A DNA stretch of 64,000 bases. Origin: Undibacterium hunanense. Its GTDB lineage: Bacteria; Pseudomonadota; Gammaproteobacteria; Burkholderiales; Burkholderiaceae_D. The stretch is taken from assembly GCF_014284335.1 (NCBI RefSeq), contig NZ_JACOGF010000006.1, positions 287,326 through 351,325 of the forward strand, written 5' to 3'. Made by a program: the position numbers and the translations under genes. Position 1 is the stretch's first letter. Every line of letters starts with the position of its first letter. Positions 1 through 8,217 of the stretch are shown here, in pieces. The notes under the pieces were generated by a model. The model ran no database searches and had not been told where the DNA came from. It saw nothing but the letters and a program-made list of their open reading frames with translations.

Positions 1-711
1 CAGATGGGTGCCCCATGGTGACAGGCTGGCACCACAGGTAATCCACAGGCCATTGACCTTGGACATATCAACATTGTGGTATTTCACCAGACTCAGCTTG
101 CCTGTGGCCTGGTCTTGATCCAGTGTCAGGACAGCGATAGGGGAAGGCAGTTTGCCGTACATGTCGGTCGTACCGTCTTGCGCCCAGGTGGTGTATTCAA
201 ACTGCACTACCGCAAATACGGCCTTGCCTTTGATACCGGTCACGGTAGGATTGGCCACTGACAGCAGCGATGTACCATCCGGGGAATCAGAGAAGAACTG
301 GCGCTCTTTGCCTGGTACTGTTTTATCGATGATAGGCTTGTTATTGATATCGTAGTAGCCGCCAGCCAGGATAGTGCCGCCGCTGCCATTTGGTACCAGG
401 TCACCTGTCAGGAAGAACGCCTGATAAGCGAGTTTATAGATCTGCGAGCTGTTGTCGCTGAAATTGACGCTCAGGGTCGAACCTACTGTTGTGGTCGCCA
501 TGGCAGCCGCATTGGCCAGCGATGGTGCAGGCATGGCAGTGAAATCAGCGCCGATAAAATTCGCAACGACCGGTGCAGGCGTCGCAGCAGTAGAGCTGCC
601 ACCGCAGGCAGACAACAAAGATGCCGTGGACATTGCACCCAGTGGCAGCAAAGGCGCGCCAGCGAGGAATTTAAGTGCCTGACGGCGACCGAGTTGAGGT
701 TGATCTGACAT
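1..711 (-). CDS. PhoX-like (DUF839) phosphatase, 5' part only
   Basis: The reading frame enters from the left edge, so only the first 237 residues are present. The N-terminus has a twin-arginine motif (RR at residues 9-10, followed by QALKFL), a hydrophobic stretch and a lipobox LLSAC with Cys at 36, so the protein is probably exported folded by Tat and may be lipid-anchored. The visible end, CGASLSPWGTHL, matches the conserved 'G-S/A-PWGT' signature of PhoX alkaline phosphatases, which are Ca/Fe enzymes releasing phosphate from organic esters. The start at 711 is preferred over the ATG at 720 because GGA lies 9 nt upstream of it. The gene is divergent from the Fur-type regulator across about 480 nt. 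I saw no convincing Pho box. The metal-binding C-terminal part is outside the window, so activity cannot be judged. Confidence 0.8.
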   Translation of the reverse strand, partial: MSDQPQLGRRQALKFLAGAPLLPLGAMSTASLLSACGGSSTAATPAPVVANFIGADFTAMPAPSLANAAAMATTTVGSTLSVNFSDNSSQIYKLAYQAFFLTGDLVPNGSGGTILAGGYYDINNKPIIDKTVPGKERQFFSDSPDGTSLLSVANPTVTGIKGKAVFAVVQFEYTTWAQDGTTDMYGKLPSPIAVLTLDQDQATGKLSLVKYHNVDMSKVNGLWITCGASLSPWGTHL

Positions 712-966
712 GATTTGCATTCCAATTAGTTGATATCAACAAAAAGAGTCACATGGAAACCGGTGGATCACCAGTTGCACCTGTGCCGTTTAAGACCTGC
801 TGCAACGTGCCTCCTTTTTGCAGTCCCGTCCGTGGTCCAGGAAAACAAACGGTTTTCGTTTGCAGCAGCACCCCCTGTAAAAACCGCGTTACAAGTAAGG
901 GTAAGTTCGGGCAGGAGTATAAGAAGTGAATGTGACAGGCAAGTGAATCGCCAGCATTTTCATGAA

Positions 967-1027
967 GACTTACGCAAAACGGCCCAACTGCGTCGCAGCA
1001 CCTTGCTGTAACAATTTTGCGTAAGTC
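967..1027. repeat. 61-bp inverted-repeat element (copy A)
   Basis: A perfect 13-bp inverted repeat, GACTTACGCAAAA at 967-979 and TTTTGCGTAAGTC at 1015-1027, encloses 35 nt that contain a small CTGCG-T-CGCAG hairpin. A close relative of its right half lies at 30133-30163, so this looks like a dispersed small repeat. It sits in the 481-nt gap 712-1192 between the divergent phosphatase and Zur genes; I see no gene in the rest of that gap. Confidence 0.6.
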
Positions 1028-1192
1028 CTATTCATAAAATCAGCAAGGATCAAAAACAGAAACCCCGCTTTTTTGCCTAAAGGAACTGAATAAAGGCTTT
1101 TGCAACTGAATTGCATTTTCAGGCATAATGTCAGCTATGACCGGCCTACACCTGACGTTGCCGGTAAATCACCGATACACTGATGATCACTT

Positions 1193-1723
1193 ATGAAAAC
1201 CGTGCGCATATCCCCCGCATCACGCCCGCCAGCCACAGCGCCAGCCCCTGGCAGGGAAGGCAATGCCGGTAACCTGCTGCGCCAGGCCGGTGTGCGCGTC
1301 ACCGATGCACGCCTGAATGTCTTGTCCGAACTCTTGCTCAGTCAGCGCGCCCTGTCTCATCTCGAGATACAGGACGCCATGCCGGCAATGGACAGGGTCA
1401 CCCTGTACCGTGCACTGGATTGCCTGACCGATGCCGGTCTGGCCCACAAGATATCCGGCGATGACCGCGTGTTTCGCTACAGCACCGGCAATGACGGCGT
1501 CCACGGTCACGACCATGGCAAGCATGAAGGCCATGTTCAGCATCAGCATGGCCATTTCAAATGCACGCGCTGCGCCCGGGTTTTTTGCCTGGATGAAGCA
1601 CAGGCACCGGCTTCGTTACGCACGCAATTGCAGGCAACCCTGCAATCCACACTGGGACCCGGCTTTCAAAGCCATGATGTGGAACTGACCATCAAGGGCT
1701 GGTGCGCTGATTGCGCCAGGTAA
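1193..1723 (+). CDS. zur: Fur-family transcriptional regulator, probable zinc uptake regulator Zur
   Basis: At 176 aa this is slightly longer than typical Fur proteins because of a Pro/Ala-rich N-terminal tail of about 20 residues. A winged-helix domain spans about 25-95, with recognition-helix-like DRVTLYRALDCL at 67-78. The dimerisation domain is His-rich (HGHDHGKHEGHVQHQHGH, about 104-121) and carries the structural-zinc cysteine pairs C124/C127 and C171/C174. Known Fur-family members bind metal and repress uptake genes. Assignment to zinc rather than iron rests on the neighbours: a His-rich CobW GTPase starts 65 nt downstream on the same strand, followed by a zinc-ligand-free DksA and a ZnuD-like receptor. 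I could not find a clear Zur box upstream of any of them. A Fur or PerR role is less likely but not excluded. Confidence 0.8.
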   Translation: MKTVRISPASRPPATAPAPGREGNAGNLLRQAGVRVTDARLNVLSELLLSQRALSHLEIQDAMPAMDRVTLYRALDCLTDAGLAHKISGDDRVFRYSTGNDGVHGHDHGKHEGHVQHQHGHFKCTRCARVFCLDEAQAPASLRTQLQATLQSTLGPGFQSHDVELTIKGWCADCAR

Positions 1724-1788
1724 ATCGGGCTTGCCAGTTTCAGAAGGCTGAGACGACACCGTCAAACACACTGTTTTAGAGAAAAATC

Positions 1789-2868
1789 ATGGCATTAATT
1801 CCTACCACCATCCTCACCGGTTTTCTGGGTGCGGGCAAAACCACCTTGCTGAACCGCATTCTGCAAGAAGATCATGGCCACAAGATCGCTGTCATCGAAA
1901 ACGAATTTGGCCAGGAAAATATCGACAATGAAATCCTGGTGCAGGACAGCAATGAACAGATAGTGGAAATGAACAATGGCTGCATCTGCTGCACCGTACG
2001 TGGTGACCTGATCGTTGCCCTGAGCAAGCTGATACAGCAAAAAAATGAAGGCAAGCTGCATTTTGACCGCGTCATCATCGAAACCACAGGCCTTGCAAAC
2101 CCCGGCCCGGTAGCACAGACTTTCTTCGTCGATGAAGAAGTGGGTACCTACTATATGCTTGATGCAGTGGTGACTGTGGTGGATGCCCGCCATGCCATGC
2201 AACAGCTGGACGAACATGAAGAAGCCCAGCGCCAGGTTGGTTTCGCCGACAAGATACTGCTGTCCAAAACCGATCTGGCCGATGCCGGACAGGTAGCCGC
2301 ACTACGCACCCGACTGACGCGCATGAATCCACGCGCGCCCATCACAGCCGTTGATTTCGGCAAAGTAGCAATCAGTGAAGTGCTGGACCTGAAAGGCTTC
2401 AACCTGAATGCCAAGCTGGACCTGGACCCCGATTTCCTGCGCGCCGAAGAAGATGAACATGCGCACGAACACGCACATGATGATTGCGACGACCACTGCA
2501 CGCATGAGCACCATGATAATGATCACCACCATGAACACGGTGCCCATAACCATCATCATGGCCATCATTCCGACGACATCGCCGCCTTTGTTTTCAAGAG
2601 TACCCGTCCTTTCAATACCGGCCAGCTGGATGAATTCCTGGGAGGACTGGTACAGGTGTTCGGCCCGCGTATGCTGCGTTATAAAGGCGTCTTGCTGATG
2701 GAAGGTGCAGACCGCAAGGTGATTTTCCAGGGAGTGCACCAAATCATGGGCACCGATATTGGTGCCAAATGGGGAGAAAACGAATTGCGCGAGAGCAAGA
2801 TGGTGTTTATTGGCAAAAATCTACCTAAAGACATATTTATTCAAGGTTTGGAGCATTGTTTGGTATAA
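1789..2868 (+). CDS. CobW/P47K-family GTPase, putative zinc metallochaperone
   Basis: This 359-aa G3E GTPase has the P-loop GFLGAGKTTLL at 11-21, the metal-binding CICC motif at 65-68, a base-recognition-like SKTD at about 164-167, and a CobW C-terminal domain from about 265. Between the two domains, at about 222-264, lies a very His/Asp-rich segment with runs such as HEHAHDDCDDHCTHEH. CobW proteins couple GTP hydrolysis to metal delivery, and the CxCC motif and His-rich insert are features of zinc-responsive members such as the ZNG1/ZigA type. Position directly after zur supports zinc allocation under scarcity. A cobalamin role is unlikely because no cob genes are nearby. The start follows GAGAAAAATC. 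Confidence 0.88.
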   Translation: MALIPTTILTGFLGAGKTTLLNRILQEDHGHKIAVIENEFGQENIDNEILVQDSNEQIVEMNNGCICCTVRGDLIVALSKLIQQKNEGKLHFDRVIIETTGLANPGPVAQTFFVDEEVGTYYMLDAVVTVVDARHAMQQLDEHEEAQRQVGFADKILLSKTDLADAGQVAALRTRLTRMNPRAPITAVDFGKVAISEVLDLKGFNLNAKLDLDPDFLRAEEDEHAHEHAHDDCDDHCTHEHHDNDHHHEHGAHNHHHGHHSDDIAAFVFKSTRPFNTGQLDEFLGGLVQVFGPRMLRYKGVLLMEGADRKVIFQGVHQIMGTDIGAKWGENELRESKMVFIGKNLPKDIFIQGLEHCLV

Positions 2869-2971
2869 ACTAGCGGGCTATTGAAGGCAGCTGTTGTCTG
2901 TCGTGCAAGTGGCGTTCATGCAAATGTCATTTACTTTATCAATAAGGGGAGGATAATTATCTGGAGCAAAC

Positions 2972-2998
2972 ATGTTTCAGATTTGTTCTATGTATTAA
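2972..2998 (+). other. Candidate 8-codon upstream ORF before dksA
   Basis: An ATG with a good ribosome site (GGAG, 5 nt spacing) opens an 8-residue ORF, MFQICSMY, ending in TAA at 2996-2998. It is in the same frame as dksA, whose GTG start lies 24 nt further on with only a poor Shine-Dalgarno sequence. It could be a leader peptide or a coupling ORF, or chance. Nothing shows that it is translated. Confidence 0.35.
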
Positions 2999-3022
2999 CC
3001 CGTCGTATCGAAAGTAAGCGAA

Positions 3023-3478
3023 GTGGCAACTAAATCAACTAAATCGACTGCTACAGTCAGCGCCCCCGAAGCTCTGCTCACTGAGGAAGAAATCCTCAAG
3101 ATGGGCGAGAAGGACTATATGAACGCTGCACAACTGGCATTTTTCAAGGCCCGTTTGCAGCAGCTTGAGAAGGATTTATTGAAGAACGCCGACGAAACCA
3201 CCGAGCATCTTCGTGAAACCGTATTGGTACCAGACCCGGCAGACCGTGCCACGATAGAGGAAGAACATGCGCTGGAATTGCGCACCCGCGATCGTGAACG
3301 CAAACTGCTGAAGAAAGTACAGCAATCCATCAATAGCATTGATGAAGGCGATTACGGCTGGTGCGAAGAAACCGGTGAGCCGATAGGCATCCCACGTCTG
3401 CTGGCGCGCCCTACAGCGACCCTGTCCCTGGAAGCACAGCAAAGACGTGAAATGAAGCAAAAGCTGTACGGCGACTGA
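3023..3478 (+). CDS. dksA: RNA polymerase-binding factor DksA, zinc-ligand-free type
   Basis: The product is 151 aa, the same length as E. coli DksA. DksA binds the secondary channel of RNA polymerase and, with ppGpp, represses rRNA and activates biosynthetic promoters. A coiled coil covers about 35-105, and the tip motif DPADRA keeps D71, D74 and A76 at the E. coli numbering. In the globular C-terminal domain only C114 (GWCEETGEP) of the four zinc-finger cysteines remains; the later pair is replaced within PTATLSLEA. Such forms are known to work without zinc (for example Pseudomonas DksA2 or alphaproteobacterial DksA), which fits its position after zur and the CobW gene. The start is GTG at 3023; an in-frame stop at 2996 blocks a longer start. 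The upstream ribosome site is weak. Confidence 0.9.
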   Translation: MATKSTKSTATVSAPEALLTEEEILKMGEKDYMNAAQLAFFKARLQQLEKDLLKNADETTEHLRETVLVPDPADRATIEEEHALELRTRDRERKLLKKVQQSINSIDEGDYGWCEETGEPIGIPRLLARPTATLSLEAQQRREMKQKLYGD

Positions 3479-3526
3479 GCAAGATCTGGACTGACAGCAC
3501 TTCTGAGTGCGATAGGCCTGCAGTTA

Positions 3527-3554
3527 AAAAGCGTGCGGCTAAAAGCGTGCAGTT
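3527..3554. repeat. 14-bp tandem duplication after dksA
   Basis: AAAAGCGTGCGGCT at 3527-3540 is followed directly by AAAAGCGTGCAGTT at 3541-3554, a two-copy repeat with two differences. The second copy forms the left arm of the terminator hairpin. The rest of the 302-nt gap 3479-3780 shows only this, the terminator and a putative promoter. Confidence 0.55.
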
Positions 3555-3573
3555 AACCACTGCGCGCTTTTTT
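3541..3573 (+). terminator. Rho-independent terminator of dksA
   Basis: AAAAGCGTGCAGT pairs with ACTGCGCGCTTTT across a TAACC loop, with one mismatch, and is followed by a T-run. It lies about 60 nt after the dksA stop and separates dksA from the DUF2946/TonB-receptor pair. Confidence 0.75.
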
Positions 3574-3698
3574 ACGAAATGAGATGCAACAATGTTGCAG
3601 GCGTATGAACTTTTGTCGCTGAAACAACTCCAATGGCGGTAACGATGCCGTCAATAACTGCCCATTCGCAGCGCATCCAGACCAGAATGTCGGTTTTT

Positions 3699-3707
3699 TG
3701 CTACAAT
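3699..3707 (+). promoter_or_regulatory. Putative extended -10 promoter for the DUF2946/TonB receptor pair
   Basis: TG-C-TACAAT at 3699-3707 is an extended -10 element. No good -35 hexamer lies 17 nt upstream, which is common for this class. It would start transcription near 3714, about 65 nt before the next gene. Proposed by eye only. Confidence 0.35.
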
Positions 3708-3780
3708 TTCCCAATTCTTTTTTGTTTTTTATTTTGGCTTCAAGCCTGATACCGATTAGCTTCAGATAACCCCCCACACC

Positions 3781-4182
3781 ATGTTGCCGTCACTCACCTC
3801 AAGCAAGAACAACAGCAAGCGCTACTTGTTGTTATTTCTGCTGCCTGCGCTGTTATTCAGCCAATGGCTGGGGTTTGCGCATCGACTGTCACATGCGGGC
3901 TGGGCTGAAGGTAAGGCGCCAGTCGTCTTTAGCCAGCAGGCGGTCAATGCCTCCAGCCTGATCGACGGACTGTGGCCTAACAGCAAGGATGACAGCAGTA
4001 CCCAGCATTCCTGCGCCCTGTACGATGCTGCCTGCGTCGCCGAATACCTGCACCTGTTGCCTGACCAGATTGTCCTGCTGGATGGGCACGCCCTGGTTTC
4101 AATCAATAACCGCAGCACCAGTTGGCAAGCCCTGCTGCGTGTAGCTTTCTCTTCCCGCGCCCCACCTTTCCTGTTTGCCTGA
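3781..4182 (+). CDS. DUF2946-like small membrane/periplasmic protein
   Basis: This 133-aa protein starts with an N-terminal hydrophobic segment (about 14-32, YLLLFLLPALLFSQWLGF), a signal peptide or anchor. It is followed by AHRLSHAG (H34, H38) and, later, HSCALYDAAC (H76, C78, C85). An AHRxxH motif after a signal segment plus a Cys/Asp motif further on is the pattern of DUF2946-type proteins, which are often encoded next to TonB-dependent metal receptors. The His and Cys residues could bind metal, but no reaction is known. The ZnuD-like receptor begins about 110 nt downstream on the same strand, so co-transcription is likely. The family assignment is from motif recall only. Confidence 0.55.
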   Translation: MLPSLTSSKNNSKRYLLLFLLPALLFSQWLGFAHRLSHAGWAEGKAPVVFSQQAVNASSLIDGLWPNSKDDSSTQHSCALYDAACVAEYLHLLPDQIVLLDGHALVSINNRSTSWQALLRVAFSSRAPPFLFA

Positions 4183-4291
4183 ACCGTTTATCCGCCCTCC
4201 TTTGCCTTTGTGAAGGACGGGCCTGGCATCAATTCGTCCAGACCAGCCTAGCTGAAGTCGGACATTGCATCATTTGCAAACAGGAAATAAT

Positions 4292-6298
4292 ATGGCTTTT
4301 CAACGTACACTGATTACTACCGCAGTCATGGCACTGCTCGCCCAATTCAACCATGGTGCCCGGGCTGAAGGCTCGCCCATGACTACCGTCACGGTGACAT
4401 CCAACCCCATCAGCAATGATGAAAACCTGCAGGTACTGACACCGGCCAAGATATTGTCCGGGCCAGAACTGAAGGCAAAAGTAGGCACTTCCCTGGGCGA
4501 TACCCTGAGTGGCGAGCTGGGAGTATCGGCATCCGGCTTCGGTGCGGGTGCATCACGCCCCATCATCCGTGGTCTGGAAGGCCCGCGCGTCAAGATCCTG
4601 CAAAACGGCATGGGTGTGGCCGACGTCTCCAGCCTGTCGAATGACCATGCAGTCGCCAGCGAAAGTGCTACCGCGCAGCAGATTGAAGTCTTGCGCGGCC
4701 CTGCCGCTCTTCTGTATGGCAGCGGTGCCATTGGCGGCCTGGTGAATGTGGTGGATAACCGTATCCCTACCGTGCTCAACAAACAGACTACCGGCGAAGC
4801 CGAAGTGCGCATCGGTACCGTCAACCAGGAAAAGAGCCTGTCCTTTTCCGTCGATGGTTCCAGTGGTGTGGTTGGCCTGCATGCCGATGGCAGCAGCCGC
4901 GATACCAGCAACTATAAAATCCCGGGCAGCAGCGAATTGAATAATCCGGCCTCGGCCAGTGGCCGCCTGAATTCCAGCTTTACCCGCGAATCTACCCTGG
5001 CTGTGGGCGCATCCGTAATCCAGTCCTGGGGATATGTCGGTGCAGCGGTTCAGACACTGAATGACCACTACGGCATCCCGACGGCAGAACGCTCATTCAT
5101 CGACCTGCGCCAGAACCGCTTCGATCTTGATGGTTTGCTGAATTCACCCATCAATGGCTTTGACAGTCTGAAATACAAATTCAGCGCCACCGACTATCAG
5201 CATACCGAAAAAGCCCAGGACGGCTCGCCGAATACTTACTTCAAAAATAAATCGATGGAAGGCCGCGTGGTGTTGTCGCATCCATCCTGGGCTGGCTGGC
5301 AAGGTAGCTGGGGACTGCAGACCGAACAGGTGAAGTTCTCTGCCCTGTCCGCCAGCAGTGGCCGTGCCGATACGGTACCGCCAACCACGTCCACTTCACT
5401 GGCCGCTTTCGTGGTAGAGCAAAAGCAGTTTGGTGATGTTGTCGCCAGCACCGGCGTACGGATGGAAAACGTCAACCGCAAACCGGATGCGGGCACCGGC
5501 CTGCCTTCGCGTGAGTTCAACCTGTTTTCCGCCTCCGCAGGCGGACTGTGGCAATTCGAAAAGGGTTACAGTGCTGGCCTCAGCCTGTCATGGGCGCAAC
5601 GCGCACCGGCAACTGAAGAACTGTATTCAAACGGCCCGCATGAATCCACTGCAACATTTGACATAGGCAGTGTCAACATGAAGAAAGAAGTTTCACGCAA
5701 TGTCGAACTCAGCCTGCAAAAAACCAGTGGCATCCTGCACTGGAAAGTGAATGCCTTCCTCAACAAGGTCAGCAACTATATCTACGGCCATACGGATGGC
5801 ACCAAAGTGGATGAAGAGGGCATACCCGATGCCGATGCCGAATTTACCCGCCGCAACTGGTCACAGGCATCTGCCACCATCCGTGGCGGCGAAGCCGAAA
5901 TCAGCTACAACCTGCTGGGCGAAGGCCCGTCAATACGTGCATTCGCAGACTATTCACGCGGCACCCTTGACAGCATGGGCAGCCTGCCCTTGCAACCGGC
6001 CACCCGTACCGGCGTGGATCTGGGCTATCGCGAAGGCAAATGGCGTGCTGGCCTGAATATCTTGCATGCACAACGGCAAGACCGGCTGGCCAGCTTTGAA
6101 AGTTTCGAGACACCGTCCTATACCAAGGTCGATGCCAGCCTGACCTATACCCATCCCTACCAGAACAGTCAGCTGACCTGGTTCCTGATGGCCAAGAACC
6201 TGCTGAACCAGGATATCCGCCTGTCTACATCGGTATTGCGGGAAAGTGTGCCGCAACCCGGCAGGAACGTTCTTGCGGGGCTGAGAGTCAGCTTCTAA
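4292..6298 (+). CDS. TonB-dependent outer-membrane receptor, ZnuD-like
   Basis: At 668 aa this has a signal peptide ending at ARA-E (after residue 25). A plug domain (about 40-150) contains GASRPIIRGLEGPRVKILQNG and, later, IEVLRGPAALLYGSGAIGGLVNVVDN. The remainder is a beta-barrel ending in the aromatic-terminated RVSF expected for outer-membrane assembly. The plug sequence closely resembles ZnuD, the zinc receptor of Neisseria, and lacks siderophore-receptor features. Unlike some ZnuD proteins I see no long His-rich loop. The start at 4292 is chosen because AGGA lies 6 nt upstream; the longer frame from 4265 would add nine residues ahead of an intact signal peptide. Zinc as substrate follows from similarity and from the zur/CobW neighbours; another metal or a metallophore is possible. 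Confidence 0.82.
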   Translation: MAFQRTLITTAVMALLAQFNHGARAEGSPMTTVTVTSNPISNDENLQVLTPAKILSGPELKAKVGTSLGDTLSGELGVSASGFGAGASRPIIRGLEGPRVKILQNGMGVADVSSLSNDHAVASESATAQQIEVLRGPAALLYGSGAIGGLVNVVDNRIPTVLNKQTTGEAEVRIGTVNQEKSLSFSVDGSSGVVGLHADGSSRDTSNYKIPGSSELNNPASASGRLNSSFTRESTLAVGASVIQSWGYVGAAVQTLNDHYGIPTAERSFIDLRQNRFDLDGLLNSPINGFDSLKYKFSATDYQHTEKAQDGSPNTYFKNKSMEGRVVLSHPSWAGWQGSWGLQTEQVKFSALSASSGRADTVPPTTSTSLAAFVVEQKQFGDVVASTGVRMENVNRKPDAGTGLPSREFNLFSASAGGLWQFEKGYSAGLSLSWAQRAPATEELYSNGPHESTATFDIGSVNMKKEVSRNVELSLQKTSGILHWKVNAFLNKVSNYIYGHTDGTKVDEEGIPDADAEFTRRNWSQASATIRGGEAEISYNLLGEGPSIRAFADYSRGTLDSMGSLPLQPATRTGVDLGYREGKWRAGLNILHAQRQDRLASFESFETPSYTKVDASLTYTHPYQNSQLTWFLMAKNLLNQDIRLSTSVLRESVPQPGRNVLAGLRVSF

Positions 6299-6381
6299 TG
6301 TTAAAAAGTCAGCTAAGAATTGCAAGAAAAATGTAAGCAGATGTAATTGCACATTTGGTTATCAATTCATAACCTGTAAGT

Positions 6382-6406
6382 ATAGGAGGTGGTATCCACC
6401 TCCTAT
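6382..6406 (+). terminator. Strong 11-bp hairpin after the TonB receptor
   Basis: ATAGGAGGTGG at 6382-6392 pairs perfectly with CCACCTCCTAT at 6396-6406 over a TAT loop. The left arm contains a Shine-Dalgarno-like AGGAGGT. Only a weak T-rich stretch follows (TTCATT), so termination may be partial. It lies 84 nt after the stop codon. The rest of 6299-6592 is AT-rich without a gene. Confidence 0.5.
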
Positions 6407-6592
6407 TTCATTAAAAAACCAGTCTAATCAGTTTGTTTTTGACGATCTTGCGTAGGATTTAAAAGAACATTTGAAAAAAAACTGGTTGGACCTGTTGAGC
6501 CCAGTCAACCATTCCATCGTAAATCAGAATATACTAAGCACTCGTCAAATTCGCTAGCGGGCGGTTAGCGTTTATTCTTATTCGGGAACAAA

Positions 6593-7993
6593 GTGGGGAT
6601 TTTTTCTCTTTTCGGTAAAAAAGGTGTCAAGCAGGAAGATCGCTCCACCGAGAAATCTTCTTCTAGAAAGACGCGCTCCAAGAATGGTAATACCGTCATT
6701 GGCGGTTTCCAGGACAGTGAGGTATTTAGCAATTCCATCATTGCTCAGCGTCATATCGCCCGTGCTACCGAAAGAAAAATCGACGCCATCGAATTTGAAA
6801 TGTCGCGTGACATAGTCAAGACCCGTCCGCCGACTGTCACCAAGACCGATCTGCTAAACCCGCCAGCCGAAGCACCTGTTTCGTCAAGAAAAGCCCCACC
6901 CGTAGAATTCCAGACAACGATGCCGTTGACCCTGCCTACCGATTATCTGCTTGGGCAGAATTCGGAAATGCCCGGGTCCGCCGTTGCGCATAGCGAATCC
7001 GTACCTTTGCTGGAAGAAGCAGCGATCCTGTTTGCCAGTGGCCAGGCCGAAGTCGCCGAACAAATGCTGGTGGCTGCAGTCCACCAGGAGCTGGGTGATG
7101 CCACCGAAATTGGCTGGCAAATGCTGTTTGACCTGTATCGCATCGGCAATGACCAGCACAAGTTTGAAAGCCTGTCGCTCGATTACGCCAATAAATTTGA
7201 AACCTCCCCACCTTTGTGGCCAGAGGTACTGAACAATACTGACCAGGATACCGATAACCGGGCCGACAACACCATGGCCAATATCAGCTTCCCGGCCAAA
7301 CTGGATGCTGGCATAGTCAAGGTCCTGGAAAAAATCCAGAACGCCAGCGCCAAGAGCCGCAGCCTGCGTCTGGATTTTATACGCGTCAAGGAAGTCGACC
7401 CCATCGGTTGCGGCCTGCTATTGCGTGCATTCAAGAATCTGAAAAAATCCGGCCACGATCTGATATTGATTGGTGCCAAAGACCTGTCGGACAAAATCCG
7501 TGCGATTTTGCTGGTAGGTCGCCGTGACGAGACCGAAGCGCCATGGCTGCTCTTGCTGGAACTCTTGCAATTGCTGCATTTTGAACAGGCCTTCGAAGAA
7601 GTCAGTATGGATTACTGCATCACCTTCGAAGTATCGCCGCCGTCTTTTGAAGCGCCAAAAAACAATATCACCAGTTCCTTCCCGGAAATCAGTAATCAGG
7701 ACGAAGCCGCCTCTGACAGCTTCCTCATGCCTAAAGTGGTAGAAGGCAAGACTGAATTCCTGCTGCAAGGCATCGCCGAGCAGGCAGAAAACCAGAATCC
7801 GCTGATACTCGATTGTTCACGCCTGGAACGGGTTGAGTTCGGTGCCTCGGCACAGTTGCTGAATGGCCTGGCCCCTATCGCCGGCAAAAACGGCATGAGC
7901 ATACGCTTTGAAAACGTCAATTATCTGGTGATGATGCTGTTCCACGCCATGGGCCTGAAGAACATTGCCAGCATCATCGTCCGCAAACACTAA
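6593..7993 (+). CDS. STAS-domain-like protein of unknown function
   Basis: This 466-aa protein has a short amphipathic N-terminus (MGIFSLFGKKG), a polar linker rich in Ser and charged residues to about 60, and no membrane segment. Two regions look like STAS/SpoIIAA-type folds: about 225-295 (LRLDFIRVKEVDPIGCGLLLRAFKNLKKSGHD shows the beta-strand, D-x-x-G loop and helix) and about 375-466 (LILDCSRLERVEFGASAQLLNGL). STAS domains usually bind partners in signalling rather than catalyse. The start is GTG with GGGA 6-9 nt upstream. It lies immediately before hslVU on the same strand, but hslV has its own heat-shock promoter. No specific role is assigned. Confidence 0.7.
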   Translation: MGIFSLFGKKGVKQEDRSTEKSSSRKTRSKNGNTVIGGFQDSEVFSNSIIAQRHIARATERKIDAIEFEMSRDIVKTRPPTVTKTDLLNPPAEAPVSSRKAPPVEFQTTMPLTLPTDYLLGQNSEMPGSAVAHSESVPLLEEAAILFASGQAEVAEQMLVAAVHQELGDATEIGWQMLFDLYRIGNDQHKFESLSLDYANKFETSPPLWPEVLNNTDQDTDNRADNTMANISFPAKLDAGIVKVLEKIQNASAKSRSLRLDFIRVKEVDPIGCGLLLRAFKNLKKSGHDLILIGAKDLSDKIRAILLVGRRDETEAPWLLLLELLQLLHFEQAFEEVSMDYCITFEVSPPSFEAPKNNITSSFPEISNQDEAASDSFLMPKVVEGKTEFLLQGIAEQAENQNPLILDCSRLERVEFGASAQLLNGLAPIAGKNGMSIRFENVNYLVMMLFHAMGLKNIASIIVRKH

Positions 7994-8040
7994 GCAGTTT
8001 CCATAATAGCAAGCGCTTAAGCTGAATGCCCTGTTCAGCT

Positions 8041-8073
8041 ACGGGTTTGCCACGGGTTTGCCATAAGCTTGCC
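8041..8073. repeat. 11-bp tandem repeat, three copies
   Basis: ACGGGTTTGCC (8041-8051), ACGGGTTTGCC (8052-8062) and ATAAGCTTGCC (8063-8073) stand head to tail, 47 nt after the stop of the STAS-like gene. Copies one and two are identical; the third has diverged. Confidence 0.7.
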
Positions 8074-8097
8074 GTGGCTACAACACTTACTGTAGTG

Positions 8098-8126
8098 CTT
8101 GTAATTCTGCGAAAACACCCCATTTT
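8098..8126 (+). promoter_or_regulatory. Sigma-32 heat-shock promoter of hslVU
   Basis: CTTGTAA at 8098-8104, a 13-nt spacer, then CCCCATTTT at 8118-8126 match the sigma-32 consensus (CTTGAAA, N11-16, CCCCATNT) with one mismatch in the -35 and none in the CCCCAT core. It lies about 90 nt before hslV, the expected target, since hslVU is a classical heat-shock operon. Confidence 0.75.
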
Positions 8127-8217
8127 CAAAAAAACGGGCAATCCAGCCCGGCATCCGCCTTCAGCCCATCTGGCCTGAGCATTTGCAGCAGGCGTAGCGA
8201 ATATCAATGAGGTTCAT

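Noticed and set aside
900..960. Pho box for the PhoX-like gene
   Set aside because: One CTGTCAC half-site is visible but no second half at 11 nt.
1120..1192. Possible Zur box before zur
   Set aside because: I looked for TGTTATNNTATAACA-like palindromes upstream of zur, dksA and the TonB receptor; none has more than scattered matches.
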